A DNA stretch of 64,000 bases from the NCBI RefSeq assembly GCF_000244955.1, contig NZ_CM001439.1, forward strand, positions 4,583,234-4,647,233. Reading direction: 5' to 3'. A program made the translations under genes and the position numbers. The notes beneath the pieces are model-generated. The model was not told the origin of the DNA and did not search any database. It saw only the letters and a program-made list of their open reading frames with translations. Positions 1-9,204 of this stretch are shown one piece after another. Position 1 is the stretch's first letter, and the number at the start of each line of letters is the position of its first letter. This DNA is from Saccharomonospora marina XMU15 (GTDB taxonomy: Bacteria; Actinomycetota; Actinomycetes; Mycobacteriales; Pseudonocardiaceae).

Positions 1-185
1 ACCAGGATCACGATGGGACCGATCCAGAACCACACTCCCCAGCCGGTGACGGAGTGCATTCCCAGTGCCACGAAGGCCAGAGACGGCACCACCAGGCCGA
101 TCAGCCACAGGTAGCGCTTCCTGTCCTTCCACCGCTGCGTCGATCCCGGCAGGATCGTGCCGGTGTCACCGCTGACACTGACCAT
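1..185 (-). CDS. alkB: alkane 1-monooxygenase, N-terminal fragment (cut by window edge)
   Basis: Only the first ~61 codons lie in the window. The reading begins MVSVSGDTGTIL and continues into WKDRKRYLWLIGLVVPSLAF, followed by a second hydrophobic stretch (WGVWFWIGPIVILV). This matches the N-terminus of membrane di-iron alkane hydroxylases, which hydroxylate n-alkanes at the terminal carbon using rubredoxin electrons. The His-rich iron-binding boxes lie outside the window, so the call rests on the N-terminal helices. The ATG is preceded by an AGGAGGT ribosome binding site, and that site overlaps one arm of an inverted repeat. A divergent sulfite-oxidase-like gene lies upstream. Confidence 0.72.
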   Translation of the reverse strand, partial: MVSVSGDTGTILPGSTQRWKDRKRYLWLIGLVVPSLAFVALGMHSVTGWGVWFWIGPIVIL

Positions 186-193
186 GGCCTGAC

Positions 194-226
194 CTCCTAC
201 GGCTCGGGTTTACAGAACCGTAGGAG
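194..226. promoter_or_regulatory. inverted repeat covering the alkB ribosome binding site
   Basis: CTCCTACGG (194-202) and CCGTAGGAG (218-226) form a perfect 9-bp inverted repeat with a 15-bp spacer. In the alkB transcript the second arm contains the AGGAGG of the ribosome binding site, so the repeat could be a hairpin that hides it or a DNA operator for an alkane-responsive repressor. A possible TTGACA box lies near 240-245. Confidence 0.5.
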
Positions 227-322
227 TTGTACACCTGCTTTGACAAGAGGCAATCTTTTGTAAAGTCGCCGAGTAGCGGCCGGGACTCGACCACGCACCC
301 AGCTGAAGCGCATGCTGTGAGG

Positions 323-1429
323 ATGACCACACAGCTGAGCGAAGTCAGCAGGCCTGCACGGCTCGCGGCTGACGACGAAGGCATCACGATCGACGAACTC
401 GCCCTCGCGGCACGCAACCACGGCATGCCACTGGAGGCACTGCGCCACGACGTGACACCGCCAGGACTGCACTACCTGCTCGTCCACTACGACATCCCGT
501 ACCTGGACGCAACGACCTGGCAACTCCAGGTCGGCGGGGCGGTCGACACCGAACTGACGCTGTCCCTGGCGCAACTGCGCGCGCTGCCCTCCCGCACGGT
601 GCGGGTGACGATGGAGTGCGCGGGAAACGGTCGCGCCCACCTGCGCCCACGCCCGATCAGCCAGCCGTGGCTGGTGGAAGCGGTGGGCACAGCCGACTGG
701 ACCGGCGTGCCGCTGCGCACGGTGCTGGAAACGGCGGGCGTCAGCGCTTCGGCGGTCGATGCCGTCTTCACCGGTGCCGACCACGGCGTGGAACGCGGCG
801 TCGAGCAGGACTACCAGCGTGGTCTGGCCGTCACCGACGCGCTCGGCGATGACGTGCTGCTCGCCTACGAGATGAACGGTGAGCCGCTGCCACCCCAGCA
901 CGGCTACCCACTGCGGCTGGTGGTCCCCGGCTGGTACGGGATGGCACACGTGAAGTGGTTGCGCTCGATCGAACTGATCGAGGAGCCGTTCACCGGCTTT
1001 CAGAACACGGTGGCCTACCGCATCCGGCAGGACGGCGACGAGCAAGGAGACGCGGTCACGCGGACAGCGCCGAGAGCGCTGCTCATCCCGCCCGGCTTCC
1101 CCGACTTCCAGACGCGGGAGCGCTTCGTACATCCTGGGACCGTGGAACTGACCGGGCGGGCGTGGTCGGGCGCGGCTGCGCTGGCTGCTGTGGAGTTCAG
1201 CCACGACGACGGCAGGACCTGGTCACGCGCGAGGCTGGGCCCCGACGACGGTGGCCGCTGGGCGTGGCGGCGGTGGAGCGCGGTATGGGAGGCCGTGCCG
1301 GGTAGGCACACGCTCGCCGTTCGAGCAGTCGACGCGGCGGGCAACACCCAGCCCGACGCCGGTTCGTGGAACCGGGGCGGCTTCGCCAACAACCTCCCGC
1401 ACCGGGTGCCGGTGACCTGCCTCAGCTGA
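323..1429 (+). CDS. sulfite oxidase-family molybdopterin-dependent oxidoreductase
   Basis: A 368-residue protein with the oxidoreductase molybdopterin-binding domain (roughly residues 40-240) and a C-terminal Mo-co dimerisation domain. The segment VTMECAGNGR carries the Cys that ligates molybdenum in the family, and the dimerisation domain is seen around VELTGRAWSG...VEFSHDDGRTW. Such enzymes oxidise sulfite or related substrates in a cytoplasmic or cell-envelope setting. I see no signal peptide or heme domain, so the electron acceptor is unknown. The chosen start is the ATG at 323 after GTGAGG. An upstream TTG at 227 in the same frame would lie inside the alkB regulatory region and is less likely. 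It is transcribed away from alkB and converges on ychF. Confidence 0.82.
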   Translation: MTTQLSEVSRPARLAADDEGITIDELALAARNHGMPLEALRHDVTPPGLHYLLVHYDIPYLDATTWQLQVGGAVDTELTLSLAQLRALPSRTVRVTMECAGNGRAHLRPRPISQPWLVEAVGTADWTGVPLRTVLETAGVSASAVDAVFTGADHGVERGVEQDYQRGLAVTDALGDDVLLAYEMNGEPLPPQHGYPLRLVVPGWYGMAHVKWLRSIELIEEPFTGFQNTVAYRIRQDGDEQGDAVTRTAPRALLIPPGFPDFQTRERFVHPGTVELTGRAWSGAAALAAVEFSHDDGRTWSRARLGPDDGGRWAWRRWSAVWEAVPGRHTLAVRAVDAAGNTQPDAGSWNRGGFANNLPHRVPVTCLS

Positions 1430-1441
1430 GGCCAGGCGCGG

Positions 1442-2536
1442 CTACCGCCCGGAGACCGGTGCGTGCCGGAACTCGACCACGTCACCGTCGGCCATGAGGT
1501 AGTCCTTGCCCTCCATCCTCACCTTGCCTGCCGCGCGGGCGGCGGCCATCGAACCCGCCTCCACCAGATCGTCGAAGGACACGACCTCGGCCTTGACGAA
1601 CCCTCGCTCGAAGTCGGTGTGGATCACACCCGCCGCCTGTGGCGCGGTGGCGCCCTTCCGGATCGTCCACGCCCGCGCTTCCTTCGGCCCAGCGGTCAGG
1701 AACGTCTGCAGGCCCAGCGTGTGGAAACCGGCTCGAGCCAGTGCGTGTAGCCCGGGTTCTTCCTGCCCCACCGACTCCAGCAATTCGCGCACCGACTCCT
1801 CGTCGTCCAGTTCGAGCAGTTCGGACTCCACTTTGGCGTCGAGGAAGACCGCGTCGGCGGGTGCGACCAGCTTCGCCAGTCCGGCACGCCTGGCCTCGTC
1901 GGTGAGTACCCCCTCGTCGGCGTTGAACACGTACAGGAACGGCTTGGCGGTCAGCAAGCTCAGTTCACGCAGGCCGTCAAGATCGACCTCGTGCTGTGCG
2001 GAGAACAGCGTACGGCCGGAGTCTAGGAATTCCTTGGCGCGCTTGGCGTTGTCGAAGGCAGGCCTGGCCTCCTTCTTGGTGCGCGCTTCCTTTTCCATCC
2101 TCGGCAGCGCCTTGTCCAGCGTCTGCAGGTCCGCCAGGATGAGCTCCGTGTTGATCGTCTCGATGTCGGACATCGGGTCGACGTTGCCCTCGACGTGCGT
2201 GACGTCGGGGTCCTCGAACACGCGGATCACCTGACAGATCGCGTTGGCCTCGCGGATGTTGGCCAGGAACTTGTTGCCGAGACCCGCCCCTTCCGAAGCA
2301 CCCTTCACGATCCCCGCGATATCCACAAAGGACACCGTGGCAGGGACCGTCCGAGCCGAGCCGAACAACTCCGCCAGCTTGTCCAGTCGAGGGTCGGGCA
2401 GGGCGACCACGCCGACGTTCGGCTCGATCGTCGCGAACGGGTAGTTCGCGGAGAGCACGTCGTTACGGGTCAGCGCGTTGAACAGGGTGGACTTGCCGAC
2501 GTTGGGCAGGCCGACGATGCCGAGGGTCAGACTCAC
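1442..2536 (-). CDS. ychF: redox-regulated ATPase YchF (Obg family)
   Basis: 364 residues, the normal length. The P-loop GLPNVGKST sits at residues ~9-17. The switch region follows ([20 protein letters not shown]), and the NADE sequence (FNADEG) replaces the NKxD of true GTPases, which is why YchF prefers ATP. A central coiled-coil segment and a C-terminal TGS domain (ending VVEFRHAP) complete the protein. YchF binds ribosomes and influences oxidative stress responses. It is the orthologue by position of Rv1112, at one end of a block conserved with mycobacteria. Confidence 0.97.
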   Translation of the reverse strand: MSLTLGIVGLPNVGKSTLFNALTRNDVLSANYPFATIEPNVGVVALPDPRLDKLAELFGSARTVPATVSFVDIAGIVKGASEGAGLGNKFLANIREANAICQVIRVFEDPDVTHVEGNVDPMSDIETINTELILADLQTLDKALPRMEKEARTKKEARPAFDNAKRAKEFLDSGRTLFSAQHEVDLDGLRELSLLTAKPFLYVFNADEGVLTDEARRAGLAKLVAPADAVFLDAKVESELLELDDEESVRELLESVGQEEPGLHALARAGFHTLGLQTFLTAGPKEARAWTIRKGATAPQAAGVIHTDFERGFVKAEVVSFDDLVEAGSMAAARAAGKVRMEGKDYLMADGDVVEFRHAPVSGR

Positions 2537-2572
2537 GGAGATCCAGTGTACGTGCCAGGGCCGAGGCCCTGC

Positions 2573-2755
2573 TCAGCCGCCGTCGCCGTCCTCCTCGCGC
2601 TCACCGTCGCCTTCCTGTTCCCGCTCCTGTTCCTGGTCACCGCCGTCGTACCCGCGCTGCGGCTCGTCGCAGGCGGAACCGAACACGATCGCCGCAACCG
2701 CACCCATGGCTACGACCGCGGCACGCAGCGGAGGTACCCGCACACCCTTCGTCAT
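2573..2755 (-). CDS. small putative lipoprotein with acidic Glu/Gln/Gly tail
   Basis: A 60-residue product. It has a basic N-terminus (MTKGVRVPPLR), one hydrophobic segment (AAVVAMGAVAAIVFGSA) and a Cys at position 29 that could be the lipidated residue, although the lipobox (FGSAC) is not canonical. The mature part is a low-complexity acidic tail of Glu, Gln, Asp and Gly repeats. The start is the internal ATG at 2755, because longer in-frame starts would add a region with no secretion signal in the promoter of the divergent ada-alkA gene. It lies just upstream of ychF on the same strand. Function unknown. Confidence 0.55.
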   Translation of the reverse strand: MTKGVRVPPLRAAVVAMGAVAAIVFGSACDEPQRGYDGGDQEQEREQEGDGEREEDGDGG

Positions 2756-2851
2756 GGGCCTGACGGTACTGCCGCCGAGCGGGAACCGCACGGCGACTTC
2801 ACTGTCCGATTTCCGCCAGTCAAGCTGCTGAGCTGCTGGCACGATCAGGGT

Positions 2852-4384
2852 ATGGCTCAGGCGACGGCAACGCATTCGGCACCCCACTCGCTGTGGCGAG
2901 ACACAGAGCGCTGCTACCGCGCCGTGACGTCACGGGACGCCCGCTTCGACGGGCAGTTCATCGTCGCCGTGCGCACGACCGGAATCTACTGCAGGCCGTC
3001 CTGCCCGGCGATGCCACCCAAGGCCGGCAATGTGAAGTTCTTCCCCACCGCCGCGGCCGCGCAGTCGAGCGGCTACCGCGCGTGCAAGCGATGCCTACCT
3101 GATGCCGTACCAGGCTCTCCCGAGTGGAACGTCCGCGCGGATCTTGCCGCTCGCGCGATGCGGCTCATCGCCGAGGGGACGGTCGAGCGGGAGGGTGTCG
3201 CGGGACTGGCCCGAAAACTCGGCTACTCGCAGCGGCAACTGGGGCGAGTGCTCACCGCCGAACTCGGCGCAGGACCACTGGCACTGGCCCGGGCGCACCG
3301 CGCCCACTCCGCCCGCCTGCTCATCGAACTGTCCGCCATGCCGTTGACCGACGTCGCGTTCGCCGCCGGATTCGCCAGCGTGCGGCAGTTCAACGACACG
3401 ATCAGGGAGGTGTTCGCGACGACGCCGTCGCAGTTGCGGGCGGCGGCCCACGGCAAACGCGCCCGAGCCGAGCCACCCGCGCCGCCGACGCGAGCAGGCG
3501 CCCGGCTCAGCCTGCGACTGCCGTTTCGCCCACCACTCGACGCTGCCGGCTTGCTCGGCTTTCTCGGCGCCAGGGCAATACCCGGTGTCGAGTCCGCCGC
3601 GGGCGACTACCGCAGGACGCTTCGGCTGCCGCACGGCAGTGGCCTGGTCGCGCTCAGCCCGTCAAACACCCACGTACGCTGCGATCTTCGGCTCACCGAT
3701 GTCCGGGACCTCGCAACCGCCGTGGCGCGCGTGCGCCGCCTGCTGGACCTGGACGCCGACCCCGCCGCCGTCCGCCACGTCCTCGCCGCCGACCCGGCAC
3801 TGGCCCCCGCCGTCGCGGCGGCTCCCGGCATCCGGGTGCCCGGTGCGGTGGACGGTCCCGAACTGCTGCTGCGCGCGATGCTGGGACAGCAGGTGTCGGT
3901 CGCGGCCGCCCGCACGGCGGCGAGCAGGCTGGTCGCCGAACTGGGCGAGCCCGTGCCGCTCGCGGGCACCGACGACCCGGGCCTGCTGTTCCCCACCGCG
4001 GCCGCCGTGGCACAACACGGCGAAGCCGTGCTGCGCGGGCCGCGCAGGCGAGTCGGCGCGATCATCGAAGTGGCCGAAGCGCTGGCCGCAGGCGCACTCG
4101 ACCCGCACGTCGGGCGCGACCCCGACGAGCTTCGGCAACAGCTGCTTTCCGCACCCGGAATCGGCCCGTGGACGGCCGACTACGTACTGATGCGGCTACT
4201 GGGCCAACCGGACATCCTGCCGCGCAACGACCTCGCGCTGCGCAAAGGCGCGACAAGCATCGGCATCGGTGACAGCACGACACAGCTGGCCCGCCACGCC
4301 GCGACCTGGCGCCCCTGGCGTTCCTACGCGGCCATGTACCTGTGGCGGGTCAGCGCCAACCATGACAACGGAGGAACCTCGTGA
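2852..4384 (+). CDS. alkA: Ada-type regulator fused to AlkA DNA-3-methyladenine glycosylase
   Basis: 510 residues. Residues ~15-85 form the Ada N-terminal zinc domain (RTTGIYCRPSCPA, then YRACKRC), in which a Cys accepts methyl groups from phosphotriesters. Residues ~95-180 are an AraC helix-turn-helix. Residues ~195-300 are an AlkA N-terminal domain, and ~310-500 a HhH-GPD glycosylase with the hairpin PGIGPWTADYV and a downstream Asp in PRNDLAL as the likely catalytic residue. The O6-methylguanine transferase part of classical Ada is missing, but it is encoded by the next gene, which overlaps by 4 bp. The product is likely both sensor-activator and base excision enzyme for alkylation damage. 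Confidence 0.93.
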   Translation: MAQATATHSAPHSLWRDTERCYRAVTSRDARFDGQFIVAVRTTGIYCRPSCPAMPPKAGNVKFFPTAAAAQSSGYRACKRCLPDAVPGSPEWNVRADLAARAMRLIAEGTVEREGVAGLARKLGYSQRQLGRVLTAELGAGPLALARAHRAHSARLLIELSAMPLTDVAFAAGFASVRQFNDTIREVFATTPSQLRAAAHGKRARAEPPAPPTRAGARLSLRLPFRPPLDAAGLLGFLGARAIPGVESAAGDYRRTLRLPHGSGLVALSPSNTHVRCDLRLTDVRDLATAVARVRRLLDLDADPAAVRHVLAADPALAPAVAAAPGIRVPGAVDGPELLLRAMLGQQVSVAAARTAASRLVAELGEPVPLAGTDDPGLLFPTAAAVAQHGEAVLRGPRRRVGAIIEVAEALAAGALDPHVGRDPDELRQQLLSAPGIGPWTADYVLMRLLGQPDILPRNDLALRKGATSIGIGDSTTQLARHAATWRPWRSYAAMYLWRVSANHDNGGTS

Positions 4385-4899
4385 ACATCGCCAGCTGGTC
4401 CACACACCCCACCCCGATCGGCCCGTTCACGGCCCTGGTCGCGGCCGACGGGGCGGTGATCGCCTCGGGCTGGACCGCCGATCCGCACGAGTTGCTGAAG
4501 GTCGTATCTGCCGCCGCGAAACCGACCGAGTTGCGTGCCCGTGAAGAACTCGGGCCGGTCAGCAGGGCCGTACACCGCTACCACGAGGGCGAGCTCGACG
4601 CCGTCGATCACATACCCGTACGGCAACGATCAGGCGAGTTCATCGCACACACCTGGGAGGTACTGCGCGGCGTCCCCGCGGGCAAGCCACTGACCTACAG
4701 TGACCTCGCCGAACTCGCGGGGAGGCCGCAGGCTGTCCGCGCCGCGGCCGCCGCCTGCGCCCGCAACGCCACCGCATTGTTCGTGCCATGCCACCGGATC
4801 GTGCGAATCGACGGCGGGCTCGGTGGGTTCCGCTGGGGGCTGCAGGTCAAGCGGTGGCTGCTCGCCCACGAGTCCCCGGCCGGACCCACGCCCAAGTGA
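4381..4899 (+). CDS. ogt: methylated-DNA--protein-cysteine methyltransferase
   Basis: 172 residues. The active-site motif FVPCHRIV is present, with the Cys that takes the methyl group from O6-methylguanine, and the upstream helix-turn-helix-like segment TYSDLAELAGRPQAVRAAA matches the DNA-binding domain. The GTG start overlaps the ada-alkA stop (GTGA), indicating translational coupling. The pair together supplies all three activities of the adaptive response: phosphotriester sensing, base excision and direct reversal. Confidence 0.96.
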   Translation: MNIASWSTHPTPIGPFTALVAADGAVIASGWTADPHELLKVVSAAAKPTELRAREELGPVSRAVHRYHEGELDAVDHIPVRQRSGEFIAHTWEVLRGVPAGKPLTYSDLAELAGRPQAVRAAAAACARNATALFVPCHRIVRIDGGLGGFRWGLQVKRWLLAHESPAGPTPK

Positions 4900-4920
4900 G
4901 GTGTCGGCGACGCAGTCGGC

Positions 4921-7899
4921 TCAGCACGCCACCGGCATCCCCCCTTCCAACCGAACCGTGGAGCCCGTCCGCGACTTGCGCACCCGCAACCGCATCGGGA
5001 TGCGCTGCCGCAGCTCCTCCACATGGGACACCAGGCCGACTACGCGGCCGCCCGCCCGCAACTCGTCGAGCACGTCCATCACGACGTCCAGCGTCTCGCT
5101 GTCCAGTGTCCCGAACCCCTCGTCCACGAACAGCGTGTCGAGCAGCGCACCGCCGGTCTGGGCGGCGACCACGTCGGCCAGACCGAGCGCCAGCGCCAGT
5201 GAGGCCAGAAACGACTCTCCCCCTGACAGCGTCTTAGCGGGACGTACCGTGCCCGAGTAGTCGTCGAGCACATCGATGCCGAGCCCTCCCCGGGTGCCCC
5301 GTGACCCGGCGGCATCGGAGTGAACGAACGAGAAGCGGCCCTGGCTCATCGAGCGCAACCGCGCCGTGGCGGCCACCGCGACCTCCTCCAACCGGGCCGC
5401 GAGCACGTAGGACCGCAGCGACATCCGCCTCGCGTTCTGTCCTCTGCCGTTGACCACGTCGGTGAGCGCGTCGAGTTCGGCGTACTCCCGCTCCGCGGGT
5501 TCAAGCTCGGCAAGCGCGCAGCGGAAGTGCTCGGCCAGGCTGTCGAGGTCGTGTGCCCGGCCAGAACACGCCCGCACGGCGGCGAAAGCGGACTCCGCCC
5601 GGCTCCGTGCGCTCTCCACCGCCTGCTGTGCGGATTCGACGTCCACCTCGTCCTCGGGTGACACACCACGCAGTTCGGGTTCCTCCAGCACCCCCCTCGC
5701 TGCGGCCTCGGCACGCTCGGCCTCGGCCAGCGACCGCTCCAGTTCGGCGATGCGGGCCTGTGGCCTTGCCGCCGACAGTGCGTCCTCCACCGTGGCGAAG
5801 CCCGCGCGCCGCGCCGCGTCCAGCATCGTGCCCCGTTGCTCGTCGAGCCGCTGCTCCGCGGCGGCCCGAACGGACCGGGTCTCGGCCAGCTTCTCGGCCG
5901 CCTCACTTACAGCGACCAGGTGTTCCCTGCGCTCGGCCACGTCGGTGAAGTCACCGCGGGCGGCTTCGAGGCGCTGCGCCCGTTCCTCGATCCGCTCGAC
6001 GAGAGCGCGCTGCTGGGCCCTCGCCTCGCTTACCTCGCGCAGCGCCTTCGTCCGATCGGCCGTGAGGTCGTCGGCCTCCTCCTGCGCGGTCCGGATCGAA
6101 ACCTCGAGCCTCGCCTTGCTCGCCGCTCGCTGCGACAGCGACCGCAGTTCGGCACCGATCTCGGTGAGGTTCTTCGCCAACTCCTCGCGAGTCCGGCCGG
6201 ACAACCGTTCCCGCAGGCGGGCGAGGTCGTTCTCGGCTCGATGACGCGCGTTCACGGCGAGATCGCGACGCTGCCCGGCCTGCTCCTCCCGCTCGGCCGC
6301 GGCACGTTCCTCGGCATCGCCCACGGAGTCGACACTCGCCTCAGCCGGTGCCGGGTGCTCATCCGAGCCGCACACCGGGCAGGGTGCCCCCTCGCTCAGC
6401 CCGGCGGCCAACTCGGCCGCCATTCCGGCCAGCCGCCGCTCGCGCAGGTCGAGCAGCGTGGCGCGGGCCGCCTGGTGATCGTCGACAGCGACGCGCTCGG
6501 CGTCCAGCGCGCGCTCGACGGCACGCTGCAGTTCGGGCAGCCGGTCGGCGTCGGCGAGCGCGGCCGCGGCCTCCTGCTCCCTCGCCCGGATCGCCTCCAA
6601 CCCGGCCTCCGCCTGACTCGCCAGCTCGTACTCGGCGCTGAGCTGCTGCATGCGCTCGGGAAAGCCTTCCAGCTTCTCTCCGATCGCTGCCGCCTGTTCC
6701 GCGGCGTAGGCAGCCTCTTCCTCGAGGCGGGCCAGCCGGTCGCGATCCTCGACCTGCCGCCCGGACTCCTCGACCAGACCGGCCAGCTGCCCTGCCTGCT
6801 CCCGCAGCGCCGCCGCGCTGGACCGCAGCACCGCGACCTCGGCCTGCGGCTGCTCGAACCCCAGGGTGCTGCACGCTCGCTCAGCCGCCGCCTCCTCCCA
6901 CCGTGCGTGCTCGAGCCGCTCGGTCACCCGGTCCAACTCGGCCGCCAGCTCCGCCACCGGATGAGCCCTTCGCGCCGCGGCCTGCTCCGACTTCCAGCTC
7001 GCACGCTGGTCGGCCTGCTCCCACAACTCGGCCAGCCTGTGGTGCGCGGCCCGCACCCTGCGGACCCGGTCGGCGGCCGAGCGGCGCTGCTGCAACGTGG
7101 CCTCGGCCTCCCGCCTCGCCTCGCTCGCGGCGCGCTCCTCCTGCCGGGCGGCAGCCAGTGCTGCGCTAGCGCGCTGCCTGATCTCGGTGACCCATTCCAA
7201 CCCTGGTTCTTCCGGCGCCTCCGTCTCCGCCACCTGCGCGAGCCTGGCGACCCATTCCCGTGTGGCGGCGCGGCGCCGTTCCAGTTCTCTGCCGCGAGTT
7301 GTCCGCAGGTCACGAAACCACCGTTCGACATCCGCGAATCGCTGCGTGCCGAAGAGTCGCTCCAGCAGTTGTTCGCGTTCGGTGGTCTCGGCACGCAGAA
7401 ACCGCGCGAACTCGCCTTGCGGCAACAGCACCACCTGGAAGAACTGCTCGGCGCTCATCCCGAGCAGCCGTTGCACCGTACGACCGACCTCGTCGATGCG
7501 GGTGACGCCGTCGGCCGCGTGGCCGTGCGGTGGGCAACTCAACCAGGTCAGCGATGCCCGCGCCTGCTGGGTGGTGTAGCCGTCACCTCGCCGCTTGGGC
7601 CTGCGGTACTCGGGGCTACGTACGATCCGCATCCGGTGCCCCTGCACGGTGAGTTCGAGCGCTACCTCGGTGTCGGTGTCGGGCTCGGCGAGATCGCAGC
7701 GCAGTCGCTTCACCTGCCCCCGCGCTCCTGGCACGGTGCCGTACAGCGCGAACGCGACCGCGTCGAGCAGCGTCGTCTTGCCCGCTCCGGTGTCACCGTG
7801 CAGCAGGAACAACCCGTCAGCACCGAGCGCGTCGAAGTCGACCACCTCGCGGCGCGCGTAGGGCCCGAACGCGGCGACCTCCAACCGGTGCAGCCTCAT
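4921..7899 (-). CDS. sbcC: exonuclease SbcC, SMC-like ATPase subunit
   Basis: 992 residues. Walker A (GDTGAGKTT) lies near residues 34-42, followed by long coiled-coil arms rich in Glu, Arg and Ala. A zinc hook CPVC lies near residue 506, in the middle, as expected. The ABC signature (LSGGESFLASL) is at ~890 and Walker B with the D-loop (FVDEGFGTLD) at ~925. With SbcD it forms the bacterial Mre11-Rad50 type complex that opens hairpins and resects double-strand ends. The ATG at 7899 overlaps the sbcD stop by 4 bp (ATGA). An upstream extension in frame would run into sbcD and was rejected. Confidence 0.95.
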   Translation of the reverse strand: MRLHRLEVAAFGPYARREVVDFDALGADGLFLLHGDTGAGKTTLLDAVAFALYGTVPGARGQVKRLRCDLAEPDTDTEVALELTVQGHRMRIVRSPEYRRPKRRGDGYTTQQARASLTWLSCPPHGHAADGVTRIDEVGRTVQRLLGMSAEQFFQVVLLPQGEFARFLRAETTEREQLLERLFGTQRFADVERWFRDLRTTRGRELERRRAATREWVARLAQVAETEAPEEPGLEWVTEIRQRASAALAAARQEERAASEARREAEATLQQRRSAADRVRRVRAAHHRLAELWEQADQRASWKSEQAAARRAHPVAELAAELDRVTERLEHARWEEAAAERACSTLGFEQPQAEVAVLRSSAAALREQAGQLAGLVEESGRQVEDRDRLARLEEEAAYAAEQAAAIGEKLEGFPERMQQLSAEYELASQAEAGLEAIRAREQEAAAALADADRLPELQRAVERALDAERVAVDDHQAARATLLDLRERRLAGMAAELAAGLSEGAPCPVCGSDEHPAPAEASVDSVGDAEERAAAEREEQAGQRRDLAVNARHRAENDLARLRERLSGRTREELAKNLTEIGAELRSLSQRAASKARLEVSIRTAQEEADDLTADRTKALREVSEARAQQRALVERIEERAQRLEAARGDFTDVAERREHLVAVSEAAEKLAETRSVRAAAEQRLDEQRGTMLDAARRAGFATVEDALSAARPQARIAELERSLAEAERAEAAARGVLEEPELRGVSPEDEVDVESAQQAVESARSRAESAFAAVRACSGRAHDLDSLAEHFRCALAELEPAEREYAELDALTDVVNGRGQNARRMSLRSYVLAARLEEVAVAATARLRSMSQGRFSFVHSDAAGSRGTRGGLGIDVLDDYSGTVRPAKTLSGGESFLASLALALGLADVVAAQTGGALLDTLFVDEGFGTLDSETLDVVMDVLDELRAGGRVVGLVSHVEELRQRIPMRLRVRKSRTGSTVRLEGGMPVAC

Positions 7900-9056
7900 T
7901 CCCGGTCCCTTTCTCGTGGCTCGGCCTTGCCCGCCGCCTCCAGCGCGGTAGCGAGAAGCGCGTGCTCCCGCTCGGTGGGCGGAGCGCCTCTGCAATCGGT
8001 GAGAAAGCCGGAAGCGATCTCGATGTCAGAGCGGCCGCGCACCGCCTCGGCGTAACGCAGCACCGTCGCCGTCCCCGCCTCTGGCCGCCAGTCGAGATGT
8101 ACCGCGTGGGGAAACCTTTCCCGCAGCCTTCGCATGGCGTCGACTGGACGCACGCGGTCGGTCAGTGTCACCGACAGGTAGCAGTCGACGACGTCGTCGT
8201 ACTCAGCGGCCCGCAGCAGATGTTCCAGCGTGCCGGTCGCCGTGGCCAGCCGCCTCGGCACGGGCAACTCCCTTCGCCGCACCTCGGCCAGGCCGTCGGC
8301 GTCGAGATCGACCAACCAGACCGACTTGCGGGCGGTCTCGGAGAAGGAGTAGGCCAGCGGGCTGCCCGCATACCTGAGGTGTTCGGCGACACGCTGCGGT
8401 CCGTGCAGGTGTCCGAGCGCGACGTAGTCGACGCCGTCGAAAACCGATGCGGGAACCTGCTCGACACCGCCGACCGCGATGGTGCGTTCGGATTCGCTCG
8501 GCGCCGCACCGGTGACGAACGCGTGCGCCAGCACCACCGAGCGGGTCGAGCCGGGCTTGGCCGCGAGATCGGCACGGACGCGACGCATCGCCTCGGTGAG
8601 CACTCCGGTGTGTCCCCTGGCTTGCGGTACACCAAGCGCATGCCTGGCCGGTTCCGGCTCCAGGTAAGGGATGCCGTACACCGCGACCGGACCGTGCTCG
8701 TCGTCGAGCAGGACCGGACGATCGATGGCGGCCACTGTCGTACGCAGGTGCAGACCGCCCTGTGCGGCGAAGTCCGCGAAGGCACCCAGCCTGGCGGCCG
8801 AGTCGTGGTTGCCCGACGTGATGACCAGTTGAGCGCCCGCGTCGCGGATGCGGCTGAGCGCTTTGCCTGCCACCCGTACCGCCTCCGCGGAAGGGACCGC
8901 GCGGTCGTAGACGTCACCGGCCACCAACACGACGTCGACCGCTTCGTCGACCACGACGGCGGCCAGGTGTTCGAGCACGGACTCCTGCTCGGCGAGCAGA
9001 TCCGTGCCGTGGAACGTCCGTCCCACGTGCCAGTCGGAGGTATGCAGCAGTCGCAC
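7896..9056 (-). CDS. sbcD: exonuclease SbcD, Mre11-like nuclease subunit
   Basis: 386 residues. Metallophosphoesterase motifs are in order: HTSDWHVGRTF at the N-terminus, VLVAGDVYDRAVPS, TSGNHDSAARLG, VLAHAF, and ALGHLHGPQ. Two Mn ions bound by these residues catalyse ssDNA endonuclease and 3'-5' exonuclease activity. The start is the GTG at 9056 giving VRLLHTSDWH, which fits the family N-terminus; the longer in-frame reading covers the divergent rmuC promoter. It is the first gene of the sbcDC operon. Confidence 0.95.
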   Translation of the reverse strand: MRLLHTSDWHVGRTFHGTDLLAEQESVLEHLAAVVVDEAVDVVLVAGDVYDRAVPSAEAVRVAGKALSRIRDAGAQLVITSGNHDSAARLGAFADFAAQGGLHLRTTVAAIDRPVLLDDEHGPVAVYGIPYLEPEPARHALGVPQARGHTGVLTEAMRRVRADLAAKPGSTRSVVLAHAFVTGAAPSESERTIAVGGVEQVPASVFDGVDYVALGHLHGPQRVAEHLRYAGSPLAYSFSETARKSVWLVDLDADGLAEVRRRELPVPRRLATATGTLEHLLRAAEYDDVVDCYLSVTLTDRVRPVDAMRRLRERFPHAVHLDWRPEAGTATVLRYAEAVRGRSDIEIASGFLTDCRGAPPTEREHALLATALEAAGKAEPRERDRE

Positions 9057-9204
9057 GCGATCAACGTAGAGCCCGGACCCGACAGAACACCGGACAAATC
9101 CCCGGCGTGTCACTCGAACGTGTGTTCGATTGCCGTGCTGGTCGTTTTCCGTCGGCCCGCTGCGCCATGATGGGCCGGTCCCGACGCGAGGAAGGAGCGA
9201 CTCG

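Noticed and set aside
2195-2851. In-frame extension upstream of the Ada-AlkA fusion
   Set aside because: It overlaps ychF and the small lipoprotein gene on the other strand and shows no Ada-like sequence before the ATG at 2852.
5836-8055. 739-codon open frame on the plus strand
   Set aside because: It lies entirely antisense to sbcC, has the biased composition of a GC-rich shadow frame and no domain; sbcC on the other strand has all expected motifs.
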